Made by a program: the position numbers and the translations under genes. From Silurus meridionalis (taxonomy: Eukaryota; Chordata; Actinopteri; Siluriformes; Siluridae): DNA of 64,000 nucleotides. How positions within the stretch are numbered: the stretch's first letter is position 1; each line of letters opens with the position of its first letter. The notes below the pieces were generated by a model. The model searched no databases, was not told the origin of the DNA, and saw only the letters and a list, made by a program, of their open reading frames with translations. Positions 26,380 through 38,968 of this stretch are shown in pieces. The stretch lies in assembly GCF_014805685.1 (NCBI RefSeq), contig NC_060884.1, positions 18,979,356-19,043,355 on the forward strand. Reading direction: 5' to 3'.

Positions 26380-27870
26380 TTTTTTTCGCGTATATGTATT
26401 TAAGTATTTCCATTTGGGGAGATTTTTACTTTCACTTCATTACATTTCAAAGTCAAATATTTTACTTTTCACTCTACTTTTCACACGCATTATGCCACCA
26501 ATCAGGGAAGAGCGAGCGTTCTCTTTTAAACTTGCTTTGATTGGTGCTTTACAGTGGTGGTTTTAGGCGACATGGGCAGCCGACCTAAGCGACAAAAAGG
26601 GGCGTCTAAAAAAAATAAAAACGATTGTAGTTTTTATATTTATTTTTATTTTTTTTACTGCTTGTTTGCAAGGTTGCGTCCATTATTATTTAATTTCACA
26701 GTCAATCAAGCTGGTCGGGACTCGACCCACGGCCCGGAGAAGTTTCCTTACTCATACAACCAGAAAGGAGAGGCGGGGTGACGTCAGTAAGGAAAACTGA
26801 ACCCAAATTAAAATTATGGTCGACAAAAAAATGTCTAAACCCCCAGGAGCCCAATTCAGAAAAAAACAAAGAAGTAAGGGGGAAAACATACAAAAGATAA
26901 AGGTGTGTATGCAGCTTTATCACTTATCTTGTTATAAGGATAGTATAAGCTGATACATTTAATGAAATAGTCTAATAACTGTATAGCACTTGCTGTGTTG
27001 CCTGCTGTACTTTTATGTATAGAACAACAATATTTCTTTTAGCCTGCATAACATCTATATTATGTAGTTTACCCTATGTGTAACTTGCAACAAAATGACA
27101 AATTAACTAGTCTATTTGGATTGTAGTTAAACTAGAGGTTACATTTAATTGAGGTGATGTTAAAAAGGTTTTCTGTGATTATACCGAAAAGGTCCTGAAC
27201 TATGATCAGTAAGGGGAATCTCCAGTGCAGCTTAAAAGGCTCGTTTAAAAGAACTATATTATAAGGATATAGATACTGTATGTATCTTATGGCTACAATT
27301 GGCCAAGGAGTCGTATGGTTCCCAGGTTCTGAGAGTTTGATAAATTGTGCAAAATGACGTGAATTTTATTGTCTAATATTTGCATTTATGGTGATATTTA
27401 TTCATGAAAGGGAGCTCTCAGAAATGCTGATGGAAGCTGAAGCAGAAAGGAGCTTTTCAATGCTGAAACTAATCAATGGGGGAGACAAGGGGTCATGGTG
27501 TGGTTCAAAAAATCTCCTGACTCTAACTTGCCACAGCACCAGTGACCTTATTTAAATGATTTTTTTTAAGTTGTTAAAAAGTAGGTTCTGGGCTCATGAT
27601 AATGAATTAGATATCAATTAGTGTTTAACTCATAACACATAATTTGAGTTGATTAAGTAAGAATCTTGTAATAAAAATTATAATAGGACAATTATAGCCA
27701 TAATAAATCATAGTAATTGGATACTTTAGTACATTTTAAGGCAAATACTTTGTACTTTTACTCAAGTGAAAGTCTAAAGGGAGCACTTTTACTTTTACTG
27801 GTGTAATATTTTACCTACTGTATCTCTACTTTTATTTAAGTACATGCTTTGTCTACTTTGTCCACCACTG
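26323..27870 (+). mobile_element. hAT-superfamily DNA transposon with 8-bp target duplication
   Basis: The left terminus is cagtgatggacagtgacgaa (26,323) and the right terminus is ctttgtccaccactg (ending 27,870), an imperfect CAGTGRTGGAC-type inverted repeat. The flanks are gtgatgag (26,315-26,322) and gtgaggag (27,871-27,878), 7 of 8 matching, as expected for the 8-bp duplication made by hAT transposases. The subterminal A/T-rich blocks mentioning 'tacttttactc' are typical. Only traces of a transposase remain inside, so this is an internally deleted copy. Its left end is duplicated upstream (26,149) by the rearrangement at 26,068-26,379. Confidence 0.88.
26816..27480 (+). pseudogene. hAT transposase relic (N-terminus and hATC motif only)
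   Basis: An ATG at 26,816 opens MVDKKMSKPPGAQFRKKQR, resembling the N-terminus of ZMYM1-like hAT transposases (the GAQFRKK block). The frame ends after about 45 codons. At 27,433-27,478 the reading EAEAERSFSMLKLIN matches the C-terminal hATC dimerisation motif (ERSFS core). The zinc-finger, RNase H-like catalytic core and insertion domain are absent between them. The identification rests on the two motifs and on the flanking hAT ends. Confidence 0.75.
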
Positions 27871-28115
27871 GTGAGGAGTACCAAGAAAATTGTGTCTTGC
27901 CTACAGTCAAGCATGGTGGTGGTAGCATCATGGTGTGGGGCTGCATGTAGTTTATTGAGGGAAACATGGATTCCAGCATTTACTATGCAGAAGATGATGC
28001 CCTTCTTTCAGAAACTGGATCGAATGGCAGTTTTCTAACATGAAAATGCCCCCAAACATGATGGTGCTGTGTCTCACTGTGAAAATGAAGAGTTCCCTTT
28101 AGGGACTGACAGACA

Positions 28116-31100
28116 TTGGAAAGTACCTATCTACACTAAAATTGCATATGACAGTCATACAGCGAGTCTCAGAATCATAGATGGTGTCTCTCTGGGAGTC
28201 CACTGTTAATTTGCAACCTTTCAATTGACCCTGAGAGCATTTTTCATGGACCCAGTGTTCATTCTACAGAGCCACTCAGGCAGAACAATGACAATTCAGT
28301 CCTCAGAGCAGCTGTTACTCTGTAATGTAGGGAGAAATAAATGTGATAGGCTACTTTGTCTAAGCAGACAATGACCCACTAGGTGGTGGATGTCATCACT
28401 TCAGCCTAGAAGCAGGCTGAACACCTGGCTCCGACCATTACATACCTACTGAAAACATCTCATCCTGTGTATTACTTAAAGGCATGTTATTAGGAGGATT
28501 GTGTTGCTGCTACTTGGGCCTCACTCTTCCAGGAACAAGAGTGATACAGTCATCTTCATACACCACTCCATAGAGGTGGTCCGGTCCTTAACAACACTGA
28601 TTAAGAAAATTTGAGGGAAAAATGGCTGTAGGCCAGTGTTATCTGTTGCAAATGAGTTGTGTCACATTTTGACATTGGTTGGAAATTTAAGTATGTGATT
28701 CTCACTGCCTAAGAAAACAATCACAGAACTAGCATTTTGAGTGTAAAATTGAATATTCATTTTAATTATCAGTGCATATCATTATATCAGTCCACATGGG
28801 TTTGTACCAAAATAAAGCATAAGATATGTTCAGGAAAAAAATCATGATAAGCAAAAATATTAACCAATTTCAAATATTTTTAGGTTGACTCTTAACCCAT
28901 TTAACCCAAAACGCTTTTGGCGAATTCAGGACTTGTTGAGAATTCCAGACTCGATTCTCTATTATAATTATTCTAGATGACTGAATACATTAACAAAACA
29001 GTTTACTTAACAGTTGAACGTACTTTGAACTAATGACAATTATTTTAATTAAAGCCTCTGAAACTATTTTCAGAAATTTTTAAGAATATTTTTTATAAAA
29101 AGATCTGCTCTGTTCAAGTCAGCACATTTCTGAAAAAAATTATGTAAACAAAAATCTAATGCCCCCTGGGATTTTATGGAAATGTAACTCAATTGGAAAT
29201 TACCATTTCCCCCTACAACCAAGGCAGATTACATTTCCATATAACATCAACTGATTTTACCAAAACAACAGCAGTACGTTAATATAAAGACAAAAGTAGA
29301 TATTAAAGTCTGCCTATCACATGCTGTATATCACAGGCTGTATGTCACAAATGTTGTATTGTAAATCCTGAACATCTCAGTCCGCACACCCGATTCTGCC
29401 ACTGTTGCTCTTGAAAAAACAGTAGGCTCAGTAACTGGGATTAAATTGTTAATCACGCTGTATAAAATATAAGAAAAGTATTCATGAACAAATATATTTA
29501 TGTAACACAAGTTTCATTGTTCATTGCATGTTCCTATAATTACTGGCTGTAAGTAATGGTTATCATGTTGCTGGTCATAAATTAGTGCACTGCACTGAAA
29601 TGTGGAGGGACAATGGGATTTTGATATGCATGCACTGTAGGTTTAGTGTGAATTGCATAAAAAACTATCAAAATGTCATAGGCGTTAGTACATTAGCTTT
29701 GCTGCACCTGGGTAGGGGTTTTATTCCTGCTTATTTTTTGTCTGCATGTTTTCCTTGTGCATCTGGAGTTTTCTTTAGTAACTCTTCTTTCCTCTCCTAG
29801 TCCAAAGTCATGAGTTATAGACTGACTGCCAAATTATCTGTAGTGTGTGATTGATTTGCACTCCATCCAGGGTATTCCCAAGTCTGCTGGGATAGGCTCC
29901 AGGGCCCCACCTGACCCAGAAAGCTCTTAGAGTACCATTAGCATCAATCAATTTTTAACTTTCCTTCCTGCACTTTTTCCTCTCACATGCCCTTCTTTTG
30001 ATGCTTTCCTGATTCCTCTCTGGAAAGATTATCTCGACATCATCCAAGTGTTTCTCAGAAAACAACAGTTTACAACATATTCATCCATGACTACATTTTT
30101 CATAACTTACAAACTCTGTCATGTTTCACACCACCGGACTTTTAAACATGCACACCATTTCACAATTACCCCACACTTATATAATCAGACCACGAACATT
30201 CACCCAATTGTGAATACAGTGTATTATTACCTGATGTTACTATGCCATTTATTTTCACATTGTTGTTTTGGTTTTCTGATCTTTCTCTCAAACAATTTTT
30301 GCATTACAATTTGGAATTGTCTATTTCTAAAATTAACTCAACTGCAATTGCCGCCGTTTCTGACTGCAATTTGTAACATGTAAATACCGCATGCCTATCG
30401 AGCAGTGTAAAATAGTTTTTCCCCTGATAAAGATGTGAAAGTGATCTAGATAAAGCTCCTGGGCACAGAGCAATAATGGGACTTGGCTAAGATTGTATTT
30501 GGAAAAGAAACACATTGCCAACCCATTAAACAACATGTGTTTGCTTGTAGTGCATTGACATGTAATAAGGCCTGGTGGAGACTCATTAGCATTCAGTTTC
30601 ATTGATAAAATTTCAATTAAACGTTTATGCACACTTTAGATTTTAAAGAGCTGATTTGTTTGAATATACTAGCAGCACACTTAATCACACCTCCTAATAT
30701 ATATTTGCTCTAACCTGGCTCCTTTTAACATTGATGCCACCCTGCAGTGATGCTAATAAAGATACCAAAAATATTTAGTGTGCTGAATTTATGCTTCATT
30801 ATTGGTCTCAAAAATAGAGCCCAGTGTGTTATTATATGAGCTGTCTGGTTTGGAAGAGAATAGTGTAACCCTCCATCCTAAACAGATGGTCTGCACAAAA
30901 TAACTTTGAATGTGCAGTGGAGTGAGAAAGGCAGCATGTTCGATCCAGATCATTAAGATTTACAGTCCTGGCTAAATCACTGTAACCCAACCTTGAAAAT
31001 GGATCGTTATTGAACACTGCAGTTTCCAATGTAATTATCAATACAATAGGCAATGAAGGAGCATTTGCAACAACAAAGAAATTATATTATATTGTTCCAT

Positions 31101-31453
31101 GAACAAATGGAAATATGGTATCATAAAGTAAGATACTCATCTGAGGATTGCAACCTGATTTACATACAGAAGCTGAACATTTTATGTCTATTTTCCGTGT
31201 TCTACAATATTTATATCTAGCTCGAGGGCTTTTTTTTAAGTGATATTAAAATCAAAATAGCATGTTTTGTTCTACTGCAGTCTCTTTGTTGTTTTCTCTC
31301 CTCCTTGCTTTAGCTGAGTGATAGTGAGAGAGAGAAAGGGAGTGAGAGAACTTGCTCAGCGCCTTGCCTCAGCACCTGAGTGTGAGTTTGAGAGGTGATC
31401 AATAGAGCTGTGAGATTGCGTATGTGATGCAGGTCAGACAGGTGCAGTGCAAA

Positions 31454-31504
<51 letters not shown>

Positions 31505-34030
31505 GTGCTCAGTATACAATACCCAGTAGTACCCTGGTGAGAAGGCATTACTGTGAGGAAATCACATTCTGTGAGCTGCAAGCTGAATGAAAATTCCTTT
31601 CCATCAACACACAAAAAGACAAAAAATACAATATAAAAATACACGTAAAAAAATTGCTTTAAAGTTTCACTACAAATTTGCTTGATATTGACTTATTGAG
31701 CATTAATGGACTAGAATTTTTTTTTTACTCTGCCCTCATCTAATAAACTTTAACTGTCTCTCCATTCCTGCTCTTTCACAATCCACTTTCCTATTTCTCT
31801 CACCTTTCATTCCCTCTTCTTTTATCTCGCTGCAAAAAAGGTGGCTTTCAGCTTTCATGTAAGGTCCGCAAGGTCAGCAGAATGAGAGTGAGAGAGAGAA
31901 AGTTGGAAGGGAGGTCCATAAATCCATAAGCCAGAGATGTACCCAGTAGAAATTGTTGAACCTTGCCTATGTGAAAAGTAAAGGGAGATTCTTAAGGGAG
32001 GTTCACTTCACAGAGGGATGTCTGCCCTTTAAAATCTTCAGCCTTACATTACTCATTCTCTTTGTGCTGCTCTGCAGCACACCATGTGCACTACTGGAAA
32101 CAAAACATCTCATAGTCGCTGTTTCTTTCTTTCTTGTTTGTAGCTCTTGTTATTTCTTTTTTGGACACCTTCATTGCCGGTGATTTGTTTACTCCCTTGT
32201 TCATTCTGCAGTAGCTCATCAATTACACACAACCTCTAAAAAGATGCTTAACTTCAGCTTAAAAAAAGACATAGCAGATTTCATACCATTTGTTTGGCCA
32301 CATTTGATCATTAGTTTGGAGGTTGGGTGGGATAATGGGGTTTAAAATTAGAACACCCTTTTGATGATAAGAGAGCAGGAGTTTGATTAGAGACGCATGC
32401 ATTTAAATAGCAATCAGGAAACAAGCAGCAAAACAAGGGTGTATAGGTCTGACAAAAAGAGCAGCTCACCACATTAGTTTTTCAAGTGTAAATACAATCC
32501 TGCATTGCACACTTACAAATGTAGGAAAGTCCACTGATAGTATCACTGTTCCACAGTCTTTTTTACAAAACAAAGATACAAAACAAGCATCATACAGAAA
32601 ATAAAATGTGCTGCCTGTTGAAGTATCGTTTGCTTCTGAACCATTATCCCATTGTGTAATACTTTTGTGTTTGCCGGTTACACTTCATCCCATCACAAAC
32701 CACCAGTAAACCACACCTACACCTTCTTAAGTGGCTCATCTCAGAAATAGATGAGCATTATACCTGAAGTGCATTTTAAACATTTCTCTTGATGAGATTT
32801 CTATCAAGGCGCATAATACCCTCTTAAGAGATTTAAACCACCTTAACCAAATCAGAAATGTTTCTCTGCTGTCTCTGACTGAAGCTCTAAATGAAAAACA
32901 GATAAAGCGACTTATCTTACAGTCTTACCAAATGGCTGAGCAGGAGATAGAAAGTAAACCTCTAAAAATGAAAAGATGTTGAGCCTATGACTGGCACATA
33001 GTCAGTACAAATATTCTCATTAAATTCACATGAAAAAAAGAAACTCATTGCAGGCTACTAAAGCACATATCAAAAAACAGCAGTTTCAAAATATACATCA
33101 GTGAGACAATGCAATGTAATGAGGGAACAGTGCCATTGAAAGTGTCTTGAAATTACACTGCCTTGTGCGCATGTGTGTGTCATTTGCATTGACACGGCAA
33201 GGTCAATTCTTTCCCTATTTTTGTGTTCGTGCACATTTGTGTGTCTGTCCAGGTATGCGAGAGAATAGATAATAAGTGATGAAGCCAAGCCTATAATCTG
33301 TATTTTATGATGATGGTCACATTTGAGCAGATCAGATCAAAATGGAAACTAAGAGCAATTATGATGCAGCCTCATACAGAGATGTGTTGTAAAGAACACA
33401 CACGGCACTCAGGCTGCATGTCAAATTCATCATTTACAAGTTCATCAAAATGCTTGATGTATAATTTGCACATACTCATACACGCAAGCATAATAGAATT
33501 TCATATAAAAACTGAAGTAGGATATTCAATAGCATTTTCAGTAGCATTTACAAAAATTGCATACATTTTCTAATAAAGTAATTATTGAGTTTGATGAAAA
33601 GTGCAAATACATAACTTGCAAGGTGACATTATAGGTCATCCTTATAGTGTTCCTTATAGGTCATCCTTATAGTGTTTACATTACATGAAAGAGAGAAAAG
33701 ATCTCAGGAAGATTGGCTTTCAAATTACTGTGTTTTCAAGTTACTGTGTTGTACTGTGTTTACTTTTCAATGTATTACTTTGTCAAAGTTTTACAATAAC
33801 ATGGTAGTTGTGGTGGTCCCTCTGCATTAGAAATATTAATGAAGTGCCACCCCAATAATAGATAACATAAGATTCTCCTTGCTGTCACTCTATGTGTCAA
33901 CAGTATGCATTGTTTTCGGACTAATATTGTTATTAATAAAGTATGAATGAAGCAGTGATATAGTATATGTCCATATGTCTATATGTCAGCTAAATTAATA
34001 AAAAGTTAAATGCAATATCATGGAGCACAT
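28116..34030. other. Gene-poor stretch
   Basis: No exon, RNA gene or well-preserved transposon is recognised. At 29,845-29,945 a block with 'tttgcactccatccagggt' and 'ggataggctccagg' matches the wording of an abundant old fish interspersed repeat. A (GT)n tract lies at 31,456-31,501. Open frames here (at most 111 codons) carry no motif. Confidence 0.5.
31456..31501. repeat. (GT)n microsatellite
   Basis: About 46 bp of uninterrupted GT. Confidence 0.97.
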
Positions 34031-34039
34031 CATGATTGA

Positions 34040-34432
34040 CATCACCCCTGTTTTAATCAGTCTTCGGGACTCAGACACAGTCTTAGTGTTCAAGTCGAGG
34101 TTGAAAACTTATTTATTTAGTTAAGTCTTTTATCAGTAGATTTTTTTTAGGTAAAGGCACAGTGTTGGAGAGATCATGGATATAGAGTGTTTGGTGAACT
34201 GGGATATTTGTATGCTGTCGTCCCCTCACATTCACATGTTCACTCAGGTTTGTTGACGGTGGTGTGGTGGGTCGTCTCTTATCCCAGAGATCCCTCATGT
34301 CGGTGTTATCATTCTGGTTCTCCCTTTTAGCTATGCTGCTATAGCGAGTCTTGCCGGAGTCCAAACTGCACAGTGACATTACTTTCATACAACAATAAAG
34401 ACATAATAATCCATATCTTTCTCCTCCTGTCA

Positions 34433-34491
<59 letters not shown>

Positions 34492-35005
34492 CTAGTTAAA
34501 CATGCTGCTGAGGTTCCAGTGACCACTGTTCCTGCCCCTCTCCCCTCTGTGGATCTTTCCACTTCGTCCAAGCCTGCCTCTGGATAGTGTTTTCTTCGAT
34601 TGGAGGCCACTATGAAATTCTGGAGTAAGAACGGGCGCTTTGAGGATGGATTGGACTGTAGTTAATGTCAACAGTCTGCTATATTGACTCAGGACTACAG
34701 TTCGCTTCTGATCACCATCACTGTACCCCGCAACATCATATATCTGCTATGAATGGACATTCGGTGCCACCCAGATGGGGATTGGTTCCCTCTTGAGTCT
34801 GGTTCCTCTCAAGGTCTCTTCCTTATGCCATCTTGGGAAGTTTTTCCTTGTCACAGTAGCCCCCCGCTCGCTCATAAGGGACAAACTTACATATAAAGAG
34901 CATATTCCCTTTTAAGTACCACATTATCTGTGTAAAGCTGCTTTGAGACAATGTTCATTGTTAAAAGCGCTATACAAATAAAAATAAATTGAATTGAATT
35001 GAAGT
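34040..35005 (+). mobile_element. L2-type LINE 3' end, second family
   Basis: It starts in the last codons of an ORF2-type C-terminus (LRDSDTVLVFKSRLKTYLF, 34,064-34,122) and continues through a 3' UTR with 'ttgagtctggttcctctc' and 'gaagtttttccttgtcac'. It ends 'aaagctgctttgagacaatg', then 'aaaagcgctatacaaataa' and an (ATTGA)n tail at about 34,983-35,003. The tail differs from the (TTGAC)n of the 12.7-21.7 kb copies, so this is a related but distinct subfamily. A (CT)n tract has expanded inside it. Confidence 0.85.
34438..34488. repeat. (TC)n microsatellite inside the L2-type fragment
   Basis: About 51 bp of TC. Confidence 0.96.
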
Positions 35006-35705
35006 TCATATAAAAGGCATATGTCAGTTACCACTAAAAAAAAGTTGATTGAAACTTTTAAATCGATTTAAATTTCTGCCCACAAGCTTACACTTTTGTG
35101 AGGCGTCACTGTTTTGCATTCAGCTCAATCTGTACGTCACCCTGGGTACTCAGAGCTCATTTCTAGCTTGTTAAAAAGCAATTCATCGTTCAATTCTCAC
35201 ACTAATGTGTCAAAAAATGCAATCAGGACTTTTAATTTTGTCTGGCGAGAACGCAAAGATTGCATTAAAAATGTAGCATGGCCAGAAAACAGAGTTGTTT
35301 TTAGAAAGCATGACTAACAGAAGTTATGTTAAGAAAATCAGCATCAGGACAAGCAGAACAAATGGTATCAAAGTGTAATAAATGCCTACTATACATCATC
35401 TAATCATAGAAATAAGCAACATTTTCAGAATCATACTTTTTGCTCTAGTTCATCAAAAATTTTAGAAAGAAGGATGAAGGGATTGTGCAAAGAACAGAAA
35501 AACATAGATGTCAAAACAGACACTGGAAAATCTTGAATATGCCTTGTGAGGTAATCAAAGAAAAACCTTTAACTGTTTAACTCACAGGCAGCTATGTAAG
35601 AGTTCATTAAGCAGAAATTACCAAATCCTATATTTCTACACATAACCTTAAAAAAATTTTTTTTGTTTTTTATTATCTTTATTGTTATATATGAAATTCA
35701 AATTG

Positions 35706-35706
<1 letters not shown>
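35006..35706. other. Non-coding spacer
   Basis: Unique AT-rich DNA. The 67-codon frame at 35,114-35,317 has no recognised motif. Confidence 0.4.

Positions 35707-35775
<69 letters not shown>
35707..35775. repeat. (TA)n microsatellite abutting RTE copy 1
   Basis: About 69 bp of pure TA ending exactly where RTE-like sequence begins ('ccagccattagggggg'). Confidence 0.97.
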
Positions 35776-35777
<2 letters not shown>

Positions 35778-38700
35778 AGCCATTAGGGGGGCACAAGCCA
35801 GTGCACTCTTAGTGCTGGTCCCAAGCCCGGGTAAATGGGGAGGGTTGCGTTAGGAAGGGCATCCAGCGTAAAACATGTGCCAAATCAAATATGCGGATCA
35901 CAAAGGAGAATTTCATACCGGATCGGTCGAGGACCGGGTTAACAACGACCGCCACAGGTATCGTTAGCCGACAGGGTACCGGTGGAAATTGGGCTACTGT
36001 TGGCCGAAGGAGGAGAAGGAGAGGAGGAAGACGTCTACAGAGACGGCAGGAAAAGGAGCAGTGCAGGAGAGTGGAGGTTCGGGTTGGTACTTTAAATGTT
36101 GGTACTATGACGGGTAAAGGGAGAGAGATAGCTGATATGATGGAGAGGAGAAAGGTAGATATGCTGTGTGTTCAGGAGACCAAGTGGAAAGGGAGTAAGG
36201 CCAGGAACATTGGAGGTGGATTTAAACTGTTTTATCATGGTGTGGATGGGAAGAGAAATGGTGTAGGGGTGATTCTGAAGGAAGAGTACAGTAAGAGTGT
36301 AGTGGAGGTGAAGAGAGTTTCTGATAGGGTGATGATCGTGAAGGTGGAAGTTGAAGGATGATGATAAATGTCATCAGTGCCTATGCTCCACAAGTTGGCT
36401 GTGAGATGGAGGAAAAGGAAAGATTCTGGAGTGAATTAGATGAAGTGGTAGATGGTGTACCTAGGAAAGAACGATTGGTGATTGGGGCAGACTTTAATGG
36501 GCATGTAGGTGAAGGGAACAGAGGTGATGAGGAGGTGATGGGTAGGTATGGTTTTAAGGAGAGGAATGTGGAAGGGCAGATGGTGGTAGATTTTGCTAAA
36601 AGGATGGAAATGGCAGTGGTGAACACGTATTTTAAGAAGAAGGAGGATCATAGGGTGACGATAAGAGTGGAGGAAGGTGCACACAGGTGGACTATGTGCT
36701 ATGCAGGAGATGCAACCTGAAGGAGATTGAGACTGTAAGGTGTTGGCGGGGACAGTGTAGCTAGACAGCATCGGATGGTGGTCTGTAGGATGGTTTTGGA
36801 GGCGAAGAAGAAGAGGAGGAATGTAAGGATTGAAAGAAGAATAAGATGGTGGAAACTGAAGGAGGAAGAGTGTAGTGTGAGGTTCAGGGAAGAGGTCAGA
36901 CAGGGGCTCGGTGGTGGTGAAGAGGTGCCGGATGATTGGGGAACTACTGCAGGAGTGATGAGGGAGGCAGCTAGAAAAGTACTTGGTGTGACATCTGGAA
37001 ATAGAAAGCAAGACAAGGAGACGTGGTGGTGGAATGAGGAAGTGCAGGAGAGCATTAGGGGAAAGAGGTTGGCAAAACAGAAGTGGGATCGACAGAGTGA
37101 TGAGAAAAGTAGGCAGGAGTACAAGGAGATGCGGCAGCAGGTAAAAGGATGTGGTGAAAGCCAAGGAAAAGGCATATGAGGAGCTGTATAAGAGGTTGGA
37201 CACTAAGGAAGGAGAAAAGGAGTTATACCGATTGGCCAGGCAGAGGGACCGAGCTGGGAAGGATGTACTGCAAGTTAGAGCAATAAAGGATGGAGAGGGA
37301 AATGTGTTGACTAGTGAGGAGAGTGTGTTGAGAAGGTGGAGGGAGTATTTTGAGCAGCTGATGAATGAGGAAAATCACAGAGAGAGAAGGTTGGAGGATG
37401 TGGAGTTGGTGAAGCAGGATGTAGATAGGATTAGTAAGGAGGAAGTGAGAGCAGCGATTAAGAGGATGAAGAATGGAAAGTCGGTTGGACCAGATGACAT
37501 ACCGGTAGAGGCGTGAGATGTTTAGGAGAGATGGCAGTGGAGTTTTTAACCAGATTGTTTAACAGGATTCTGGAAGGGAGAGGATGCCTGAGGAATGGAG
37601 AAGGAGTGTGCTGGTACCGATCTTTAAGCATAAGGAGATGTGCAGACCTGCAGTAACTACAGGGGAATTAAGTTGATCAGTCACACCATGAAGTTATGGG
37701 AAAGAGTAGTGGAAGCCAGGCTGAGAGAAGAGGTGACCATCTGTGAGCAACAGTATGGTTTCATGCCGAGGAAGAGCACCACAGATGCCTTATTTGCTTT
37801 GAGGATGTTGATGGAGAAGTATAGAGAAGGACAGAAGGAATTGCATTGTGTATTTGTGGATTTAGAGAAAGCGACGACAGAGTGCCAAGAGAGGAGTTGT
37901 GGTATTGTATGAGGAAGTCAGGTGTGTCAGAGAAGTATGTAAGGGTGGTGCAGGACATGTATGAGGACAGTGTGACGGCAGTGAAGTGTGCAGTAGGTAC
38001 GACAGACTGGTTCAGAGTGAAGGTTGGACTGCATCAAGGATCGGCCCTGAGCCCTTTCCTGTTTGCAGTGGTGATGGACAGGTTGACGGACGAGGTCAGA
38101 CAGGAGTCTCCTGGACTATGATGTTTGCAGATGATATTGTGATTTGTGGTGAGAGTAGAGAGCAGGTTGAGAAGAGCCTGGAGAGGTGGAGATATGCGCT
38201 GGAGAGAAGGGGAATGAAAGTCAGTAGGAGTAAGACAGAGTACATGTGTGTGAATGAGAGGGAGGGCAGTGGGTGATGCGGTTGCAGGAGAAGAGGTGGA
38301 GAAGGTGGAGGAGTTCAGGTACCTGGGGTCAACAGTGCAAAGTAATGGAGAGTGTGTTAGAGAAGTAAAGAAAAGAGTGCAGGCAGGGTGGAGTGGTGGA
38401 GAAGAGTGACAGGAGTGATTTGTGATAGTAGGGTATCTGCAAGAATGAAAGGGAAAGTTTATAGGACTGTGGTGAGACCTGCGATGTTGTATGGATTAGA
38501 GACAGTGGCATTGAGTAAAAGGCAGGAGGCAGAGCTGGAGGTAGCAGAGCTGAAGATGTTAAGGTTTTCGTTGGGAGTGACGAGGATGGACAAGATTAGA
38601 AATGAGTTTATTAGAGGGACAGCACATGTCGGATGTTTTATGACAAGGTGAGGAGGCGAGATTGAGATGGTTTGGACATGTGCAGAGAAGGGACATGAAT

Positions 38701-38903
38701 TATATTGGTAGAAGAATGCTGAAGATGGAGCCACCAGGTAGGAGGAAAAGAGGAAGGCCAAGGAGGAGGTTCATGGATGTGGTGAGGGAAGACATGCAGG
38801 TAGTTGGTGTGAAAGAGGCAGATGTAGAGGACAGGGTGGTATGGAGACGGATGATCCGCTGTGGCGACCCCTAATGGGAGCAGCCGAAAGAAGAAGAAGA
38901 AGA

Positions 38904-38905
<2 letters not shown>
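35776..38905 (+). mobile_element. RTE-type LINE, near-full-length copy 1
   Basis: About 3.1 kb. The 5' region ('cacaagccagtgcactctt', then 'gggttgcgttaggaagggc') is shared with copy 2 at 38.97 kb. A single long ORF (broken) follows. The 3' end is very short after the ORF, 'ggcgacccctaatgggag' then 'cagccgaaag' and a (GAA)n tail, as is usual for RTE elements. It lies between two (TA)n tracts. Elements of this kind are often misannotated as craniofacial development protein 2. Confidence 0.9.
35891..38874 (+). pseudogene. RTE-type endonuclease/reverse transcriptase, frameshifted
   Basis: Order of blocks: a basic N-terminus (RRRRRGGRRLQRRQEK); an APE-type endonuclease with VGTLNVGTMTGKGREIADMM, QETKWKGSKA (catalytic Glu), SAYAPQVGCE and GADFNGHVGEGN; a linker rich in Glu and Lys; a reverse transcriptase with [81 protein letters not shown] and [13 protein letters not shown] (catalytic DD); and a C-terminal [14 protein letters not shown] block ([14 protein letters not shown]), ending RRMIRCGDP. 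Frame breaks occur near 36,355, 36,690-36,775, 37,150, 37,515, 37,880, 38,115, 38,275, 38,390 and 38,650. One example is a single-base loss at 36,355 compared with copy 2. No intact protein remains. Confidence 0.93.

Positions 38906-38906
<1 letters not shown>

Positions 38907-38935
<29 letters not shown>
38907..38935. repeat. (TA)n microsatellite between RTE copies
   Basis: About 29 bp of TA following the (GAA)n tail of copy 1. A degenerate AT stretch continues to about 38,968. Confidence 0.95.
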
Positions 38936-38938
<3 letters not shown>

Positions 38939-38968
38939 ATATTAATATATATAAATATTAAATAAAAT

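Larger units (their letters stand above)
25667..28105 (+). pseudogene. Tc1-like transposase, decayed and split by insertion
   Basis: N-terminal part: ATG at 25,667 gives MAPHAKKLSENF and VALHEDGLVYKK, the first helix-turn-helix region, with the next helices deleted. A frame break near 25,840 follows. The second part contains NRRISAAIIAL, FHPKRKPLLKLLHMKP and the first catalytic Asp in HVLWSDKTKINMF. After the 1.55-kb hAT insertion, [18 protein letters not shown] and the region around the second Asp (HENAPKHD, where relatives have DNDPKHT) continue to about 28,105. The C-terminal part with the catalytic Glu is missing. It cannot be functional. Confidence 0.85.
25290..28115 (+). mobile_element. 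Tc1-like element interrupted by a hAT element
   Basis: It begins at about 25,290 with 'gtgagtacacccctcac' and an inner repeat near 25,480 ('ggcaacaaaagtgagcac'). The decayed transposase runs from 25,667. At 26,148/26,322 it is split by the hAT insertion and it resumes at 27,871 ('gtgaggagtacc', then 'cctacagtcaagcatggtgg'). The right half is lost after about 28,115, and the right inverted repeat is not seen. It belongs to the family represented by 5336-5715. Confidence 0.85.

Noticed and set aside
35114..35317. 67-codon frame between the L2-type tail and RTE copy 1
   Set aside because: Short, with no motif and no splice support.
36436..37203. 255-codon open frame on the minus strand
   Set aside because: It is antisense to the RTE ORF. 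The purine-rich coding strand leaves few stops on the other strand. No domain is recognisable.
37640..38276. Separate genes in the RTE region (for example a craniofacial development protein)
   Set aside because: The pieces are consecutive broken parts of a single RTE reverse transcriptase, in the same order as in copy 2.
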